Shown here one piece after another: positions 33,812 through 43,335 of a DNA stretch of 64,000 nt. Each line of letters begins with the position of its first letter. The first letter of the stretch is position 1. The DNA comes from Cherax quadricarinatus (lineage: Eukaryota > Arthropoda > Malacostraca > Decapoda > Parastacidae). The position numbers and the translations under genes are program-made. The stretch is from assembly GCF_038502225.1 (NCBI RefSeq), contig NC_091357.1, positions 2,216,604-2,280,603 of the forward strand, written 5' to 3'. The notes under the pieces were generated by a model, which saw nothing but the letters and a program-made list of their open reading frames with translations, was not told the DNA's origin and ran no database searches.

Positions 33812-34144
33812 TTGGTCATTGTACGTGTTAATAATGATTGGTCATTGTACGTGTTAATAATGATTGGTCATTGTACGTGTTAATAATGATTGGTCATTGT
33901 ACGTGTTAAAAATGATTGGTCATTGTACGTGTTAATTATGTTTGGTCATTGTACGTGTTAATTATGTTTGGTCATTGTACGTGTTAATTATGTTTGGTCA
34001 TTGTACGTGTTAATTATGTTTGGTCATTGTACGTGTTAATTATGTTTGGTCATTGTACGTGTTAATTATGTTTGGTCATTGTACGTGTTAATTATGTTTG
34101 GTCATTGTACGTGTTAATTATGTTTGGTCATTGTACGTGTTAAT

Positions 34145-34146
<2 letters not shown>
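33812..34146. repeat. 26-bp minisatellite, about 13 copies
   Basis: Unit TTGGTCATTGTACGTGTTAA followed by TAATGA or TTATGT. The first five units carry AATGAT and the later ones TTATGT, so two sub-blocks were amplified separately. Confidence 0.96.

Positions 34147-34228
<82 letters not shown>
34147..34228. repeat. (AT)n microsatellite
   Basis: About 80 bp of pure AT directly following the 26-bp array. Confidence 0.97.
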
Positions 34229-34231
<3 letters not shown>

Positions 34232-34454
34232 TATTTGATCAAATCAAACTTTCTTACATAATACAAAATCATAAGTTTTTCTTAAAGAATTATAGAGAAT
34301 ATTAACTAGAGAACTGAACTCAAAATAAAGAAAAGGGACATTGCCTTCTCAGGTTTTTTATGGGGTTTTTAATTTCTAAGGGTTAAATAAACCCTTAAAA
34401 ACCTGGAGCCAGAGAAAAAACACTAATAGTTTTTAGCTAATAACTTCAGAACGC

Positions 34455-37400
34455 GTAGGTAGTAGGTTGGTAGACAGCAACCACCCAGGGAAGTACTACC
34501 GTCCTGCCAGATGACTGTGAAACAAAAACCTGTAACTGTTTTGCATGATGGTAGGATTGCTGGTTTCTTTTTCTGTCTCATAAACACGCTAGATAACAGG
34601 GATATCTTGCTACTACTACTTACACTTTGGTCACACTTCACAGACACGCACATGCATATATATATATACATACATCTAGGTTTTTCTCCTTTTTCTAAAT
34701 AGCTCTTGTTCTTTTTTATTTTCTTCTATTGTCCATGGGGAAGTGGAAAAGAATCTTTCCTCCGTAAGCCATGCGTGTCGTATGAGGCGACTAAAATGCC
34801 GGGAGCAATGGGCTAGTAACCCCTTCTCCTGTATACATTTACTAAAAAAGAGAAGAAGAAAAACTTTATAAAACTGGGATGCTTAAATGTGCGTGGATGT
34901 AGTGCGGATGACAAGAAACAGATGATTGCTGATGTTATGAATGAAAAGAAGTTGGATGTCCTGGCTCTAAGCGAAACAAAGCTGAAGGGGGTAGGAGAGT
35001 TTCAGTGGGGGGAAATAAATGGGATTAAATCTGGAGTATCTGAGAGAGTTAGAGCAAGGGAAGGGGTAGCAGTAATGTTAAATGATCAGTTATGGAAGGA
35101 GAAAAGAGAATATGAATGTGTAAATTCAAGAATTATGTGGATTAAAGTGAAGGTTGGATGCGAGAAGTGGGTCATAATAAGCGTGTATGCACCTGGAGAA
35201 GAGAGGAATGCAGAGGAGAGAGAGAGATTTTGGGAGATGTTAAGTGAATGTATAGGAGCCTTTGAACCAAGTGAGAGAGTAATTGTGGTAGGGGACCTGA
35301 ATGCTAAAGTAGGAGAAACTTTTAGAGAGGGTGTGGTAGGTAAGTTTGGGGTGCCAGGTGTAAATGATAATGGGAGCCCTTTGATTGAACTTTGTATAGA
35401 AAGGGGTTTAGTTATAGGTAATACATATTTTAAGAAAAAGAGGATAAATAAGTATACAAGATATGATGTAGGGCGAAATGACAGTAGTTTGTTGGATTAT
35501 GTATTGGTAGATAAAAGACTGTTGAGTAGACTTCAGGATGTACATGTTTATAGAGGGGCCACAGATATATCAGATCACTTTCTAGTTGTAGCTACACTGA
35601 GAGTAAAAGGTAGATGGGATACAAGGAGAATAGAAGCATCAGGGAAGAGAGAGGTGAAGGTTTATAAACTAAAAGAGGAGGCAGTTAGGGTAAGATATAA
35701 ACAGCTATTGGAGGATAGATGGGCTAATGAGAGCATAGGCAATGGGGTCGAAGAGGTATGGGGTAGGTTTAAAAATGTAGTGTTAGAGTGTTCAGCAGAA
35801 GTTTGTGGTTACAGGAAAGTGGGTGCAGGAGGGAAGAGGAGCGATTGGTGGAATGATGATGCAAAGAGAGTAGTAAGGGAGAAAAAGTTAGCATATGAGA
35901 AGTTTTTACAAAGTAGAAATGATGCAAGGAGGGAAGAGTATATGGAGAAAAAGAGAGAGGTTAAGAGAGTGGTGAAGCAATGTAAAAAGAGAGCAAATGA
36001 GAGAGTGGGTGAGATGTTATCAACAAATTTTGTTGAAACTAAGAAAAAGTTTTGGAGTGAGATTAACAAGTTAAGAAAGCCTAGAGAACAAATGGATTTG
36101 TCAGTTAAAAATAGGAGAGGAGAGTTATTAAATGGAGAGTTAGAGGTATTGGGAAGATGGAGGGAATATTTTGAGGAATTGTTAAATGTTGATGAAGATA
36201 GGGAAGCTGTGATTTCGTGTATAGGGCAAGGAGGAATAACATCTTGTAGGAGTGAGGAAGAGCCAGTTGTGAGTGTGGGGGAAGTTCGTGAGGCAGTAGG
36301 TAAAATGAAAGGGGGTAAGGCAGCCGGGATTGATGGGATAAAGATAGAAATGTTAAAAGCAGGTGGGGATATAGTTTTGGAGTGGTTGGTGCAATTATTT
36401 AATAAATGTATGGAAGAGGGTAAGGTACCTAGGGATTGGCAGAGAGCATGCATAGTTTCTTTGTATAAAGGCAAAGGGGATAAAAGAGAGTGCAAAAATT
36501 ATAGGGGGATAAGTCTGTTGAGTGTACCTGGTAAAGTGTATGGTAGAGTTATAATTGAAAGAATTAAGAGTAAGACAGAGAATAGGATAGCAGATGAACA
36601 AGGAGGCTTTAGGAAAGGTAGGGGGTGTGTGGACCAGGTGTTTACAGTGAAACATATAAGTGAACAGTATTTAGATAAGGCTAAAGAGGTCTTTGTGGCA
36701 TTTATGGATTTGGAAAAGGCGTATGACAGGGTGGATAGGGGGGCAATGTGGCAGATGTTGCAAGTGTATGGTGTAGGAGGTAGGTTACTGAAAGCAGTGA
36801 AGAGTTTTTACGAGGATAGTGAGGCTCAAGTTAGAGTATGTAGGAAAGAGGGAAATTTTTTCCCAGTAAAAGTAGGCCTTAGACAAGGATGTGTGATGTC
36901 ACCATGGTTGTTTAATATATTTATAGATGGGGTTGTAAGAGAAGTAAATGCGAGGGTCTTGGCAAGAGGCGTGGAGTTAAAAGATAAAGAATCACACACA
37001 AAGTGGGAGTTGTCACAGCTGCTCTTTGCTGATGACACTGTGATCTTGGGAGATTCTGAAGAGAAGTTGCAGAGATTGGTGGATGAATTTGGTAGGGTGT
37101 GCAAAAGAAGAAAATTAAAGGTGAATACAGGAAAGAGTAAGGTTATGAGGATAACAAAAAGATTAGGTGATGAAAGATTGAATATCAGATTGGAGGGAGA
37201 GAGTATGGAGGAGGTGAACGTATTCAGATATTTGGGAGTGGACGTGTCAGCGGATGGGTCTATGAAAGATGAGGTGAATCATAGAATTGATGAGGGAAAA
37301 AGAGTGAGTGGTGCACTTAGGAGTCTGTGGAGACAAAGAACTTTGTCCTTGGAGGCAAAGAGGGGAATGTATGAGAGTATAGTTTTACCAACGCTCTTAT

Positions 37401-38046
37401 ATGGGTGTGAAGCGTGGGTGATGAATGTTGCAGCGAGGAGAAGGCTGGAGGCAGTGGAGATGTCATGTCTGAGGGCAATGTGTGGTGTGAATATAATGCA
37501 GAGAATTCGTAGTTTGGAAGTTAGGAGGAGGTGCGGGATTACCAAAACTGTTGTCCAGAGGGCTGAGGAAGGGTTGTTGAGGTGGTTCGGACATGTAGAG
37601 AGAATGGAGCGAAACAGAATGACTTCAAGAGTGTATCAGTCTGTAGTGGAAGGAAGGCGGGGTAGGGGTCGGCCTAGGAAAGGTTGGAGGGAGGGGGTAA
37701 AGGAGGTTTTGTGTGCGAGGGGCTTGGACTTCCAGCAGGCATGCATGAGCGTGTTTGATAGGAGTGAATGGAGACAAATGGTTTTTAATACTTGACGTGC
37801 TGTTGGAGTGTGAGCAAAGTAACATTTATGAAGGGATTCAGGGAAACCGGCAGGCCGGACTTGAGTCCTGGAGATGGGAAGTACAGTGCCTGCACTCTGA
37901 AGGAGGGGTGTTAATGTTGCAGTTTAAAAACTGTAGTGTAAAGCACCCTTCTGGCAAGACAGTGATGGAGTGAATGATGGTGAAAGTTTTTCTTTTTCGG
38001 GCCACCCTGCCTTGGTGGGAATCGGCCAGTGTGATAATAAAAAAAA
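34455..38046 (+). mobile_element. Full-length RTE-like LINE (family C, copy C2) with 13-bp target duplication
   Basis: AACTTCAGAACGC occurs at 34442-34454 and again at 38047-38059, which bounds an element of about 3.59 kb. It starts GTAGGTAGTAGGTTGGTAG and has a 5' UTR of about 0.4 kb, one long ORF, a 250-bp 3' UTR and a short TAATAAAAAAAA tail. The empty site would read GCTAAT, the 13-bp sequence, then CTCATCCGATCGG. The single EN-RT ORF and short 3' UTR suggest the RTE group. The uninterrupted ORF and clean target duplication suggest recent insertion. Confidence 0.93.
34889..37795 (+). CDS. LINE C2 ORF: AP-like endonuclease plus reverse transcriptase
   Basis: This frame is open for 968 codons from 34889, and upstream without a stop to 34820. 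The upstream part adds KLGCLNV before RGC, which completes the first endonuclease motif (LNVRG), so the protein must begin before 34889. There is no ATG in that extension and 34889 itself is GTG. Endonuclease motifs: SETKL (Glu29 of the numbered frame), GDLNAK (Asp136/Asn138), SDH (Asp229/His230). RT motifs: AAGIDGIKIEML, FMDLEKAYDRVD, RQGCVMSPWLFNIF and LLFADDTVILGDS. The C-terminus has RWFGHVERME and GRRGRGRPRKGW. It would act in target-primed reverse transcription. All visible catalytic residues are intact. How translation starts is unclear. Confidence 0.92.
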   Translation: MRGCSADDKKQMIADVMNEKKLDVLALSETKLKGVGEFQWGEINGIKSGVSERVRAREGVAVMLNDQLWKEKREYECVNSRIMWIKVKVGCEKWVIISVYAPGEERNAEERERFWEMLSECIGAFEPSERVIVVGDLNAKVGETFREGVVGKFGVPGVNDNGSPLIELCIERGLVIGNTYFKKKRINKYTRYDVGRNDSSLLDYVLVDKRLLSRLQDVHVYRGATDISDHFLVVATLRVKGRWDTRRIEASGKREVKVYKLKEEAVRVRYKQLLEDRWANESIGNGVEEVWGRFKNVVLECSAEVCGYRKVGAGGKRSDWWNDDAKRVVREKKLAYEKFLQSRNDARREEYMEKKREVKRVVKQCKKRANERVGEMLSTNFVETKKKFWSEINKLRKPREQMDLSVKNRRGELLNGELEVLGRWREYFEELLNVDEDREAVISCIGQGGITSCRSEEEPVVSVGEVREAVGKMKGGKAAGIDGIKIEMLKAGGDIVLEWLVQLFNKCMEEGKVPRDWQRACIVSLYKGKGDKRECKNYRGISLLSVPGKVYGRVIIERIKSKTENRIADEQGGFRKGRGCVDQVFTVKHISEQYLDKAKEVFVAFMDLEKAYDRVDRGAMWQMLQVYGVGGRLLKAVKSFYEDSEAQVRVCRKEGNFFPVKVGLRQGCVMSPWLFNIFIDGVVREVNARVLARGVELKDKESHTKWELSQLLFADDTVILGDSEEKLQRLVDEFGRVCKRRKLKVNTGKSKVMRITKRLGDERLNIRLEGESMEEVNVFRYLGVDVSADGSMKDEVNHRIDEGKRVSGALRSLWRQRTLSLEAKRGMYESIVLPTLLYGCEAWVMNVAARRRLEAVEMSCLRAMCGVNIMQRIRSLEVRRRCGITKTVVQRAEEGLLRWFGHVERMERNRMTSRVYQSVVEGRRGRGRPRKGWREGVKEVLCARGLDFQQACMSVFDRSEWRQMVFNT

Positions 38047-38059
38047 AACTTCAGAACGC

Positions 38060-38264
38060 CTCATCCGATCGGCTTAAAATTTTCAGCATATTTAGCTGAA
38101 GCTTCATGGGTCACCTGACCAATGTAGGTCTTCTCTAATTTTTTTGTGGTGAGCCTTCTCAAAATTCCTTTCCAAAGGATAACTTTAGGAATCATTTTCT
38201 AATCAGTTTCAGGATTTCATCACTGGAGTATCCTTAGAGGAAAGTTAGCATTATTAATGGTGTG
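38060..38264. other. Unassigned DNA flanking LINE C2
   Basis: Continuation of the sequence interrupted by LINE C2. AT-rich, nothing recognised. Confidence 0.6.
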
Positions 38265-38289
38265 TGTTACCTGGAGGTTATTCCGGGGA

Positions 38290-39640
38290 TCAACGCCCCC
38301 GCGGCCCGGTCCATGACCAGGCCTCCCGATGGATCAGGGCCTGATCAACTAGGCTGTTACTGCTGGCCGCACGCAGTCCAACGTACGAGCCACAGCCCGG
38401 CTGATCCGGCACTAGCTTTAGGTATCTGTCCAGCTCTCTCTTGAAGGCAGCCAAGAGTTTATTGGTAATTCCCCTAATGCTTGATGGGAGGCTGTTGAAC
38501 AGTCTTGGGCCTCGGACACTTATGGTGTTTTCCCTTAGTGTACCAATGGCGCCCCTACTTTTTATTGGGGGCATTTTACATCGCCTGCCCAGTCTTTTAC
38601 TTTCGTAGGGAGTGATTTCTGTGTGCAGATTTGGGACCATTCCTTCCAGGATTTTCCAAGTGTAGATTATGATATATCTCTCCCTCCTGCGTTCCAACGA
38701 GTACAAGTCAAGTGCTTCCAAGCGTTCCCAGTAGTTAAGGTGCTTGACACAACTTATACGTGCAGTAAAGGATCTCTGTACACTCTCTAGATCTGCGATT
38801 TCACCTGCTTTGAATGGAGATGTTAATGTACAGCAGTATTCCAGCCTAGAGAGAACAGGTGATTTGAAAAGGATCGTCATTGGCTTGGCATCTCTCGTTT
38901 TGAACGTTCTCATTATCCATCGTAACATTTTCTTTGCACGTGCGATCGTGGCACTGTTGTGATCCTTGAAAGTGAGATCCTCAGACATTACTACTCCCAG
39001 GTCCCTTACATTATTTTTCCGCTCTATTGTATGGCCAGAGTCTGTAGTATACTCTGTTCTAGTTATTATCTCCTCCAGTTTTCCATAACGGAGTAGTTGG
39101 AATTTGTCCTCATTGAACATCATATTGTTTACCGTTGCCCACTGGAAAACTTTGTTTATATCTTCTTGGAGGTTAACCGCGTCCTCAGCAGATGACAGCC
39201 ACATGCAGATCCTAGTATCATCCGCAAAGGATGATACGGTGCTGTGATGTATATCTCTGTTTATGTCTGATATGAGGATAAGGAATAAGATGGGGGCGAG
39301 TACTGTGCCTTGTGGAACAGAGCTCTTCACTATGGCAGCCTCCGATTTAACTCTGTTGACCACTACTCTTTGTGTTCGATTTGTTAGGAAGTTGAAGATC
39401 CATCTCCCCACTTTCCCAGTTATTCCTTTAGCACGTATTTTATGGGCTATTACGCCATGATCGCGTTTGTCAAATGCTTTTGCAAAGTCTGTGTATATTA
39501 CATCTGCATTCTGATTTTCTTCCAGTGCATCCAAGGCCATATCATAGTGATCCAGTAGTTGTGAGAGGCAGGAGCCACCTGCCCTGAACCCATGTTGCCC
39601 TGGATTGTGCAGATTTTGGGAATCCAGGTGATTTGCAATC
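38290..39640 (-). pseudogene. LINE B1 reverse-transcriptase core and C-terminus
   Basis: The minus-strand frame from about 39640 reads LLDHYDMALDALEENQNADV, YTDFAKAFDKRDHGV (catalytic Asp), SSVPQGTVLAPILFLILISD and SSFADDTRICMW (FADD intact), then the C-terminal domain with LEYCCTLTSPFKAG and RGPRLFNSLPSSIRG, ending at 38290. The core is complete. The frame connects upstream to 39648-39980 by a one-base loss near 39645, where GTG TAA reads as a stop in place of a continued frame. The C-terminal block is CR1/Jockey-group-like. It is a pseudogene only because of the frameshifts. Confidence 0.88.
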
Positions 39641-39647
39641 CTGCTTC

Positions 39648-39980
39648 TTACACTCTTTCAAAGATTTTTATGATGTGGGACGTCAGAGCTATTGGTCTAT
39701 AGTTCTTAGCTAATGCTTTTCTGCCACCTTTATGGAGTGGGGCTATATCCGTTGTTTTAAGTGACTGTGGAATTTCACCCATGTCCAAGCTCCTCCTCCA
39801 TAGTGTACTTAGGGCACGCGAGAGGGGTTTCTTGCAGTTCTTAATGAAAACAGAGTTCCACGAGTCTGGGCCCGGGGCTGAGTGCATGGGCATGTTGTCA
39901 ATGGCTTTTTCGAAATCTATCTGAGTTAGGGTAATGTCGGAAATCTGGCATACAATTATGGAGTTTTGAGGCTCATTCAT
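39648..39980 (-). pseudogene. LINE B1 RT N-terminal piece
   Basis: Contains SAPGPDSWNSVFIKNC, TTDIAPLHKGGRKALAKNYR and PIALTSHIIKIFERV, the standard first motifs of a LINE reverse transcriptase. It ends at the frameshift that separates it from the RT core. Confidence 0.85.
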
Positions 39981-40026
39981 GAAGAAATCATTTGGGTCGT
40001 CGATCCTCAGACTGATTAGTGGTTCA

Positions 40027-40698
40027 CTAAACAGAGTCGTACTGGGATTTCAATATTTCACTCATTTCCTTGTTGTCATCTGTGTAAGTCCCATCTTGTC
40101 TGAGTAAGGGCCCGATACTAGATGTGGTATTTGCCTTGTTTTTGGCATATGAAAAGAAATATTTTGAATTTCTTTCAATTTCACTAATAGCTTTAAGCTC
40201 TTCCTGTCTCTCCTGGTTCCTGTAAGAGTCATTTAACTTAAGTTCGATAGTTTCCACTTCAAATATTCTAGCACTCCTGAGGAGCTCAGTGACTCTTCGT
40301 CGTCTTCTGTAGAGGGGGCGTCTTTCTCTCTCCAGTTTACTCCTGCTCTTCTTCTTTCTTAGGGGAATATGCCTAGAACATGCTTCAGCTGCCAGGAAGT
40401 TGATCCTTTCAAGGCACTGGTTTGGATCCATGTCATTTAAGATATCTTCCCAACATGTTTCGTTTAGGACATGGTTTACCTGGTCCCAGTTGATGTTCTT
40501 GTTGTTGAAGTTGTATTTTGTGAAGACACCTTCACAGGTACATGCATTCTGCTGATCAGGACCCCTATGCATGTACGTCTGGACTTCGATTAGGTTGTGA
40601 TCGGAATTAGTTGTTTTTGATATTCTTATGTCTCTTATCAGGTCCTCATTATTTGTGAAGATAAGGTCAAGTGTGTTTTCTAGTCTTGTTGGCTCCAC
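40027..40698 (-). pseudogene. LINE B1 endonuclease C-terminus and linker
   Basis: Begins within the endonuclease: RLENTLDLIFTNNEDL and SDHNLIEVQ carry the last two conserved motifs (DLIFTN, SDH). A basic linker follows (RSKLERERRPLYRRRRRV) and leads toward the RT. It ends at YDSV, where what looks like a 2-base loss brings TAG into frame. The N-terminal endonuclease motifs are missing because of 5' truncation. Confidence 0.83.
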
Positions 40699-40792
40699 TA
40701 TCTGCTGGCTTAAGGTGTGTTTTTCGCAGAGACTTAGTAGCGTTAGTGGCGTTATGACACGTTATGACATTTTGCATTACATGATTATGCTT

Positions 40793-40890
40793 CCTGAAGG
40801 GGGGATGCCTTGACGGTGAGGGGCTCTTGATCTAAGGACCAGGAATTACCCTACCCTTGTTTGGATCATTGAATGCCTCCCAGTCCCAGT
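40793..40890 (+). mobile_element. SINE-1 fragment (5' part, diverged)
   Basis: CCTTGACGGTGAGGGGCTCT and TGATCTAAGG, then TGAATGCCTCCCAGTCCC, follow the order of the complete copies but with deletions. No tail. Confidence 0.6.
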
Positions 40891-40980
40891 TTAGCGTCTT
40901 TGCTCCAGATTAAAAATCAAGCAACTGTGAACGGCATTAACCTATACTGGCTGATGCATCGTATGGCATGGATATAGTGT

Positions 40981-41040
40981 TTCCTGGAGAGAGTTCCGGT
41001 CAACGCCCCCGCGTCCCGGTCTGTGACCAAGCATTCCGCT
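40981..41040 (-). mobile_element. LINE family B 3'-terminal fragment (B4)
   Basis: TTCCTGGAGAGAGTTCCGGT then CAACGCCCCCGCG and GGTCTGTGACCA match the extreme 3' ends of B1 and B2. Only about 60 bp remain. Confidence 0.75.
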
Positions 41041-42289
41041 CGCCTCTCTCAGACAGAGACTGGCTGGTGCCACTGCGCTACCATACTCTGAAAGCTTACC
41101 TTACTTGTCCTGTTGTTGACCTTGCAACATTGCACAGCTCCTGATGACGCATTCAGAAGTGTGAAAGTACTTGAGATAAAGATTTCCTCCCACTGTGAAA
41201 GTGAAAATATTGTTACATTTTGCACAATAGCTAGACTATGCTTATTATCAGATATAAACCTTTTAATTGACGTGTTTTCTTCAAAGGAAGCTTTCCCTTG
41301 ATTTTAGGTTTAAGTTTTAATGTTGTTATCGCTATTAAGAGAGATTTCTGTAAAATAATTGGAAAATGTCTATTCTGGTCAGAAATAAATCAATGATTGA
41401 CTCAAAATGGGTTATTCTTGGTTAAGTCTATATAACATTTGTGTACGCCCAAAACCCTTGTAAAATAGTATGTAATGTCTTGGAAACTTAAATAAAACAT
41501 TCCTATTTCCTTTTTTTTAAAGAACCAATTTTAGACAAACGTTTGACCGTGGACTCTGAAGGTTCCAATTTGCTTTTAGTGGAAGGAATTGCGAAAATTG
41601 AAATATTTCTTTTGTTGTGTGATATACTGTGAGTGTCGCAACTGCTGAGTTTCAGTGATGATAATGGAACTTCAGAGAGGCTGCAAGTTTGTGTATTTTA
41701 GGATACTGATCTGAGGTAAGAAAATGCCGCGTCTGTTTAGCTCCAAAGTTGGCGTTTCTTAGTGGAAGATTTCTATTAGATTTGGGCTGTGTATTTCTTT
41801 ATTCGACTTTTTTTTTATTGCAATTGGGGTATCAGATTCCACATGATGACTTGTGAGTGCCGCTTCTTCCCCTTTCCTTCCAAATCTTCATTGCTTATAT
41901 GTATTGCATTTCGAACTGATGCAGCACTCTACAATACTCCATGTGCATTGATGTCTAGGGGATTGGGGTTATACAATACAGAGATAACTTTCTTGGATCA
42001 CGCAGTGCCCGAAATACCTCTTGTTTATTGTTGGTGTATATACTGCTGACTTGCTGGGAGTATCACTAATCTCTGGTTGGGCTGCAGCTTCCTCGGTGGT
42101 AGTTATCTTGCGGGACGTGTTACTGTGAGCAGGGGCTTCCTCCAGGAGGTCGAGAGCCTGCACTTCGATGTTGCAAGAGGCTGACTAGTTGGATTTTCTT
42201 GGCTGACTTTAGCAGGAGGCTTGCATAAACAACTCAGAGTTCCCGTGGAAAGCGGCTGATGTGGGACGTCCCTGGGTAGCTGTTTAGTG
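41041..42289. other. Unassigned DNA
   Basis: About 1.25 kb. No coding or repeat family recognised. Confidence 0.5.
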
Positions 42290-42300
42290 ATTTTGGATTC

Positions 42301-42382
42301 CTGAGTCGCGAAATCGCATGACATGATTGCAAACAAATCTCAAATCACTATGGGTTTAAGCCTTAACTCATTCCGTCATTTA
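42301..42382 (-). mobile_element. SINE-2 copy, 5'-truncated, with 11-bp target duplication
   Basis: ATTTTGGATTC flanks it at 42290-42300 and 42383-42393. Inside, plus strand, GAGTCGCGAAATCGCATGAC and ATGATTGCAAACAAAT are the SINE-2 3' body. The tRNA-like head is missing or unrecognisable. Confidence 0.8.
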
Positions 42383-42393
42383 ATTTTGGATTC

Positions 42394-43216
42394 TCTAGCC
42401 GGTATCGTCATGAACCTGGGTTCTAGCCCCATGGAGCTCTAGCGGAGACTGGCTGCGGTGTTAGGTTCACCACCTGCAGATATTGCAACCTAAGGGCTGT
42501 TTTTAGGCCTTGGTCTTAACAGGGGCTTCATGATTGTGACGGTGGCTATCTTACCCCCCACTGCACGCTCACCCCTATGCATTGGACACACGCAACTCAC
42601 TCATGGATAACACTAGTACCAACTAACACCACTATTCGTGGACTCTTAGGGCCACCTTATCGCAGTCCACGATTAAGTTAACATATTGTTTTGCTTGAGT
42701 GGGCAAGCAGGATTCACTTCCTGTGTTTACATCACCCTAACACACTGACCTCTTCACCGAAAGTTCCATCTTTGACGCTGATTCTCACATTTTAGCGGAA
42801 ACTAATCTACTGCGCCAATTATTTAAATTTCACTCTTGCAGTAATCCCCATATCCATTAACACTTACCCTCACACACTTCTAGCCTTCGCACATTCCTCC
42901 CCCCTCGCACATCCCTATTCTCAGAGCTGTATGACCAGTACTGGTTTAGAGCTTATATTGATTATATTGCTATCATTGCAGGGTTCCCTGTTGAAGACTG
43001 GCGGAGTGTCATGCTCGCCTATTGCAGGTACTGCTGCAGGAGGGCTGGGGTGCTATGGGTAAAATCTTTGGGAGTATGAAGGTTGTGGGTTTCACTAATG
43101 GCTGTGCGGAAGCAGTAGGGGCTCCTGTATGGTAAGTGGCCCATTGCCTAGCTGAGTGTTGGTGTTAAGATATAAAAACTCGTGCGATGAGCACAAAGAA
43201 ATATATTGAACTAAAT
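42394..43216. other. Unassigned DNA
   Basis: No coding feature recognised. Confidence 0.5.
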
Positions 43217-43335
43217 ACACATAACTCGCACATGGAACGATACTTAAGACGTTTCTGTCCGATTTGGACCATTAACTAGTCACAAGCCTGACCGAAACGT
43301 CTTCATAAGTCTTCTAAGTGCGGGTTATTTATGTA
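43217..43335. mobile_element. Inverted pair of Penelope-like ends
   Basis: The left arm (ACATAACTCGCACATGG, AAGACGTTTCTGTCCGATTT, GGACCATTAACTAGT) is the inverse of the right arm (GCCTGACCGAAACGTCTTCA, AAGTGCGGGTTATTTATG), with divergence. It belongs to the GGTCC/GGACC stem class. GAAACGTC is intact on the plus arm only. Confidence 0.65.

Larger units (their letters stand above)
38265..40740 (-). mobile_element. LINE of family B (copy B1), 5'-truncated, nearly intact RT
   Basis: The plus-strand left end reads TTACCTGGAGGTTATTCC, GGGGATCAACGCCCC, the 3' terminus shared with fragments at 40981, 50304 and 54846. Going right, the minus strand encodes the RT C-terminus, RT core, linker and the end of the endonuclease. 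The element stops at about 40740 within the endonuclease domain. Two small indels split one long frame into three pieces (see the pseudogene entries). Confidence 0.88.

Noticed and set aside
35809..36655. Antisense ORFs (228 and 86 codons) opposite LINE C2
   Set aside because: Shadows of the well-supported plus-strand reverse-transcriptase ORF.
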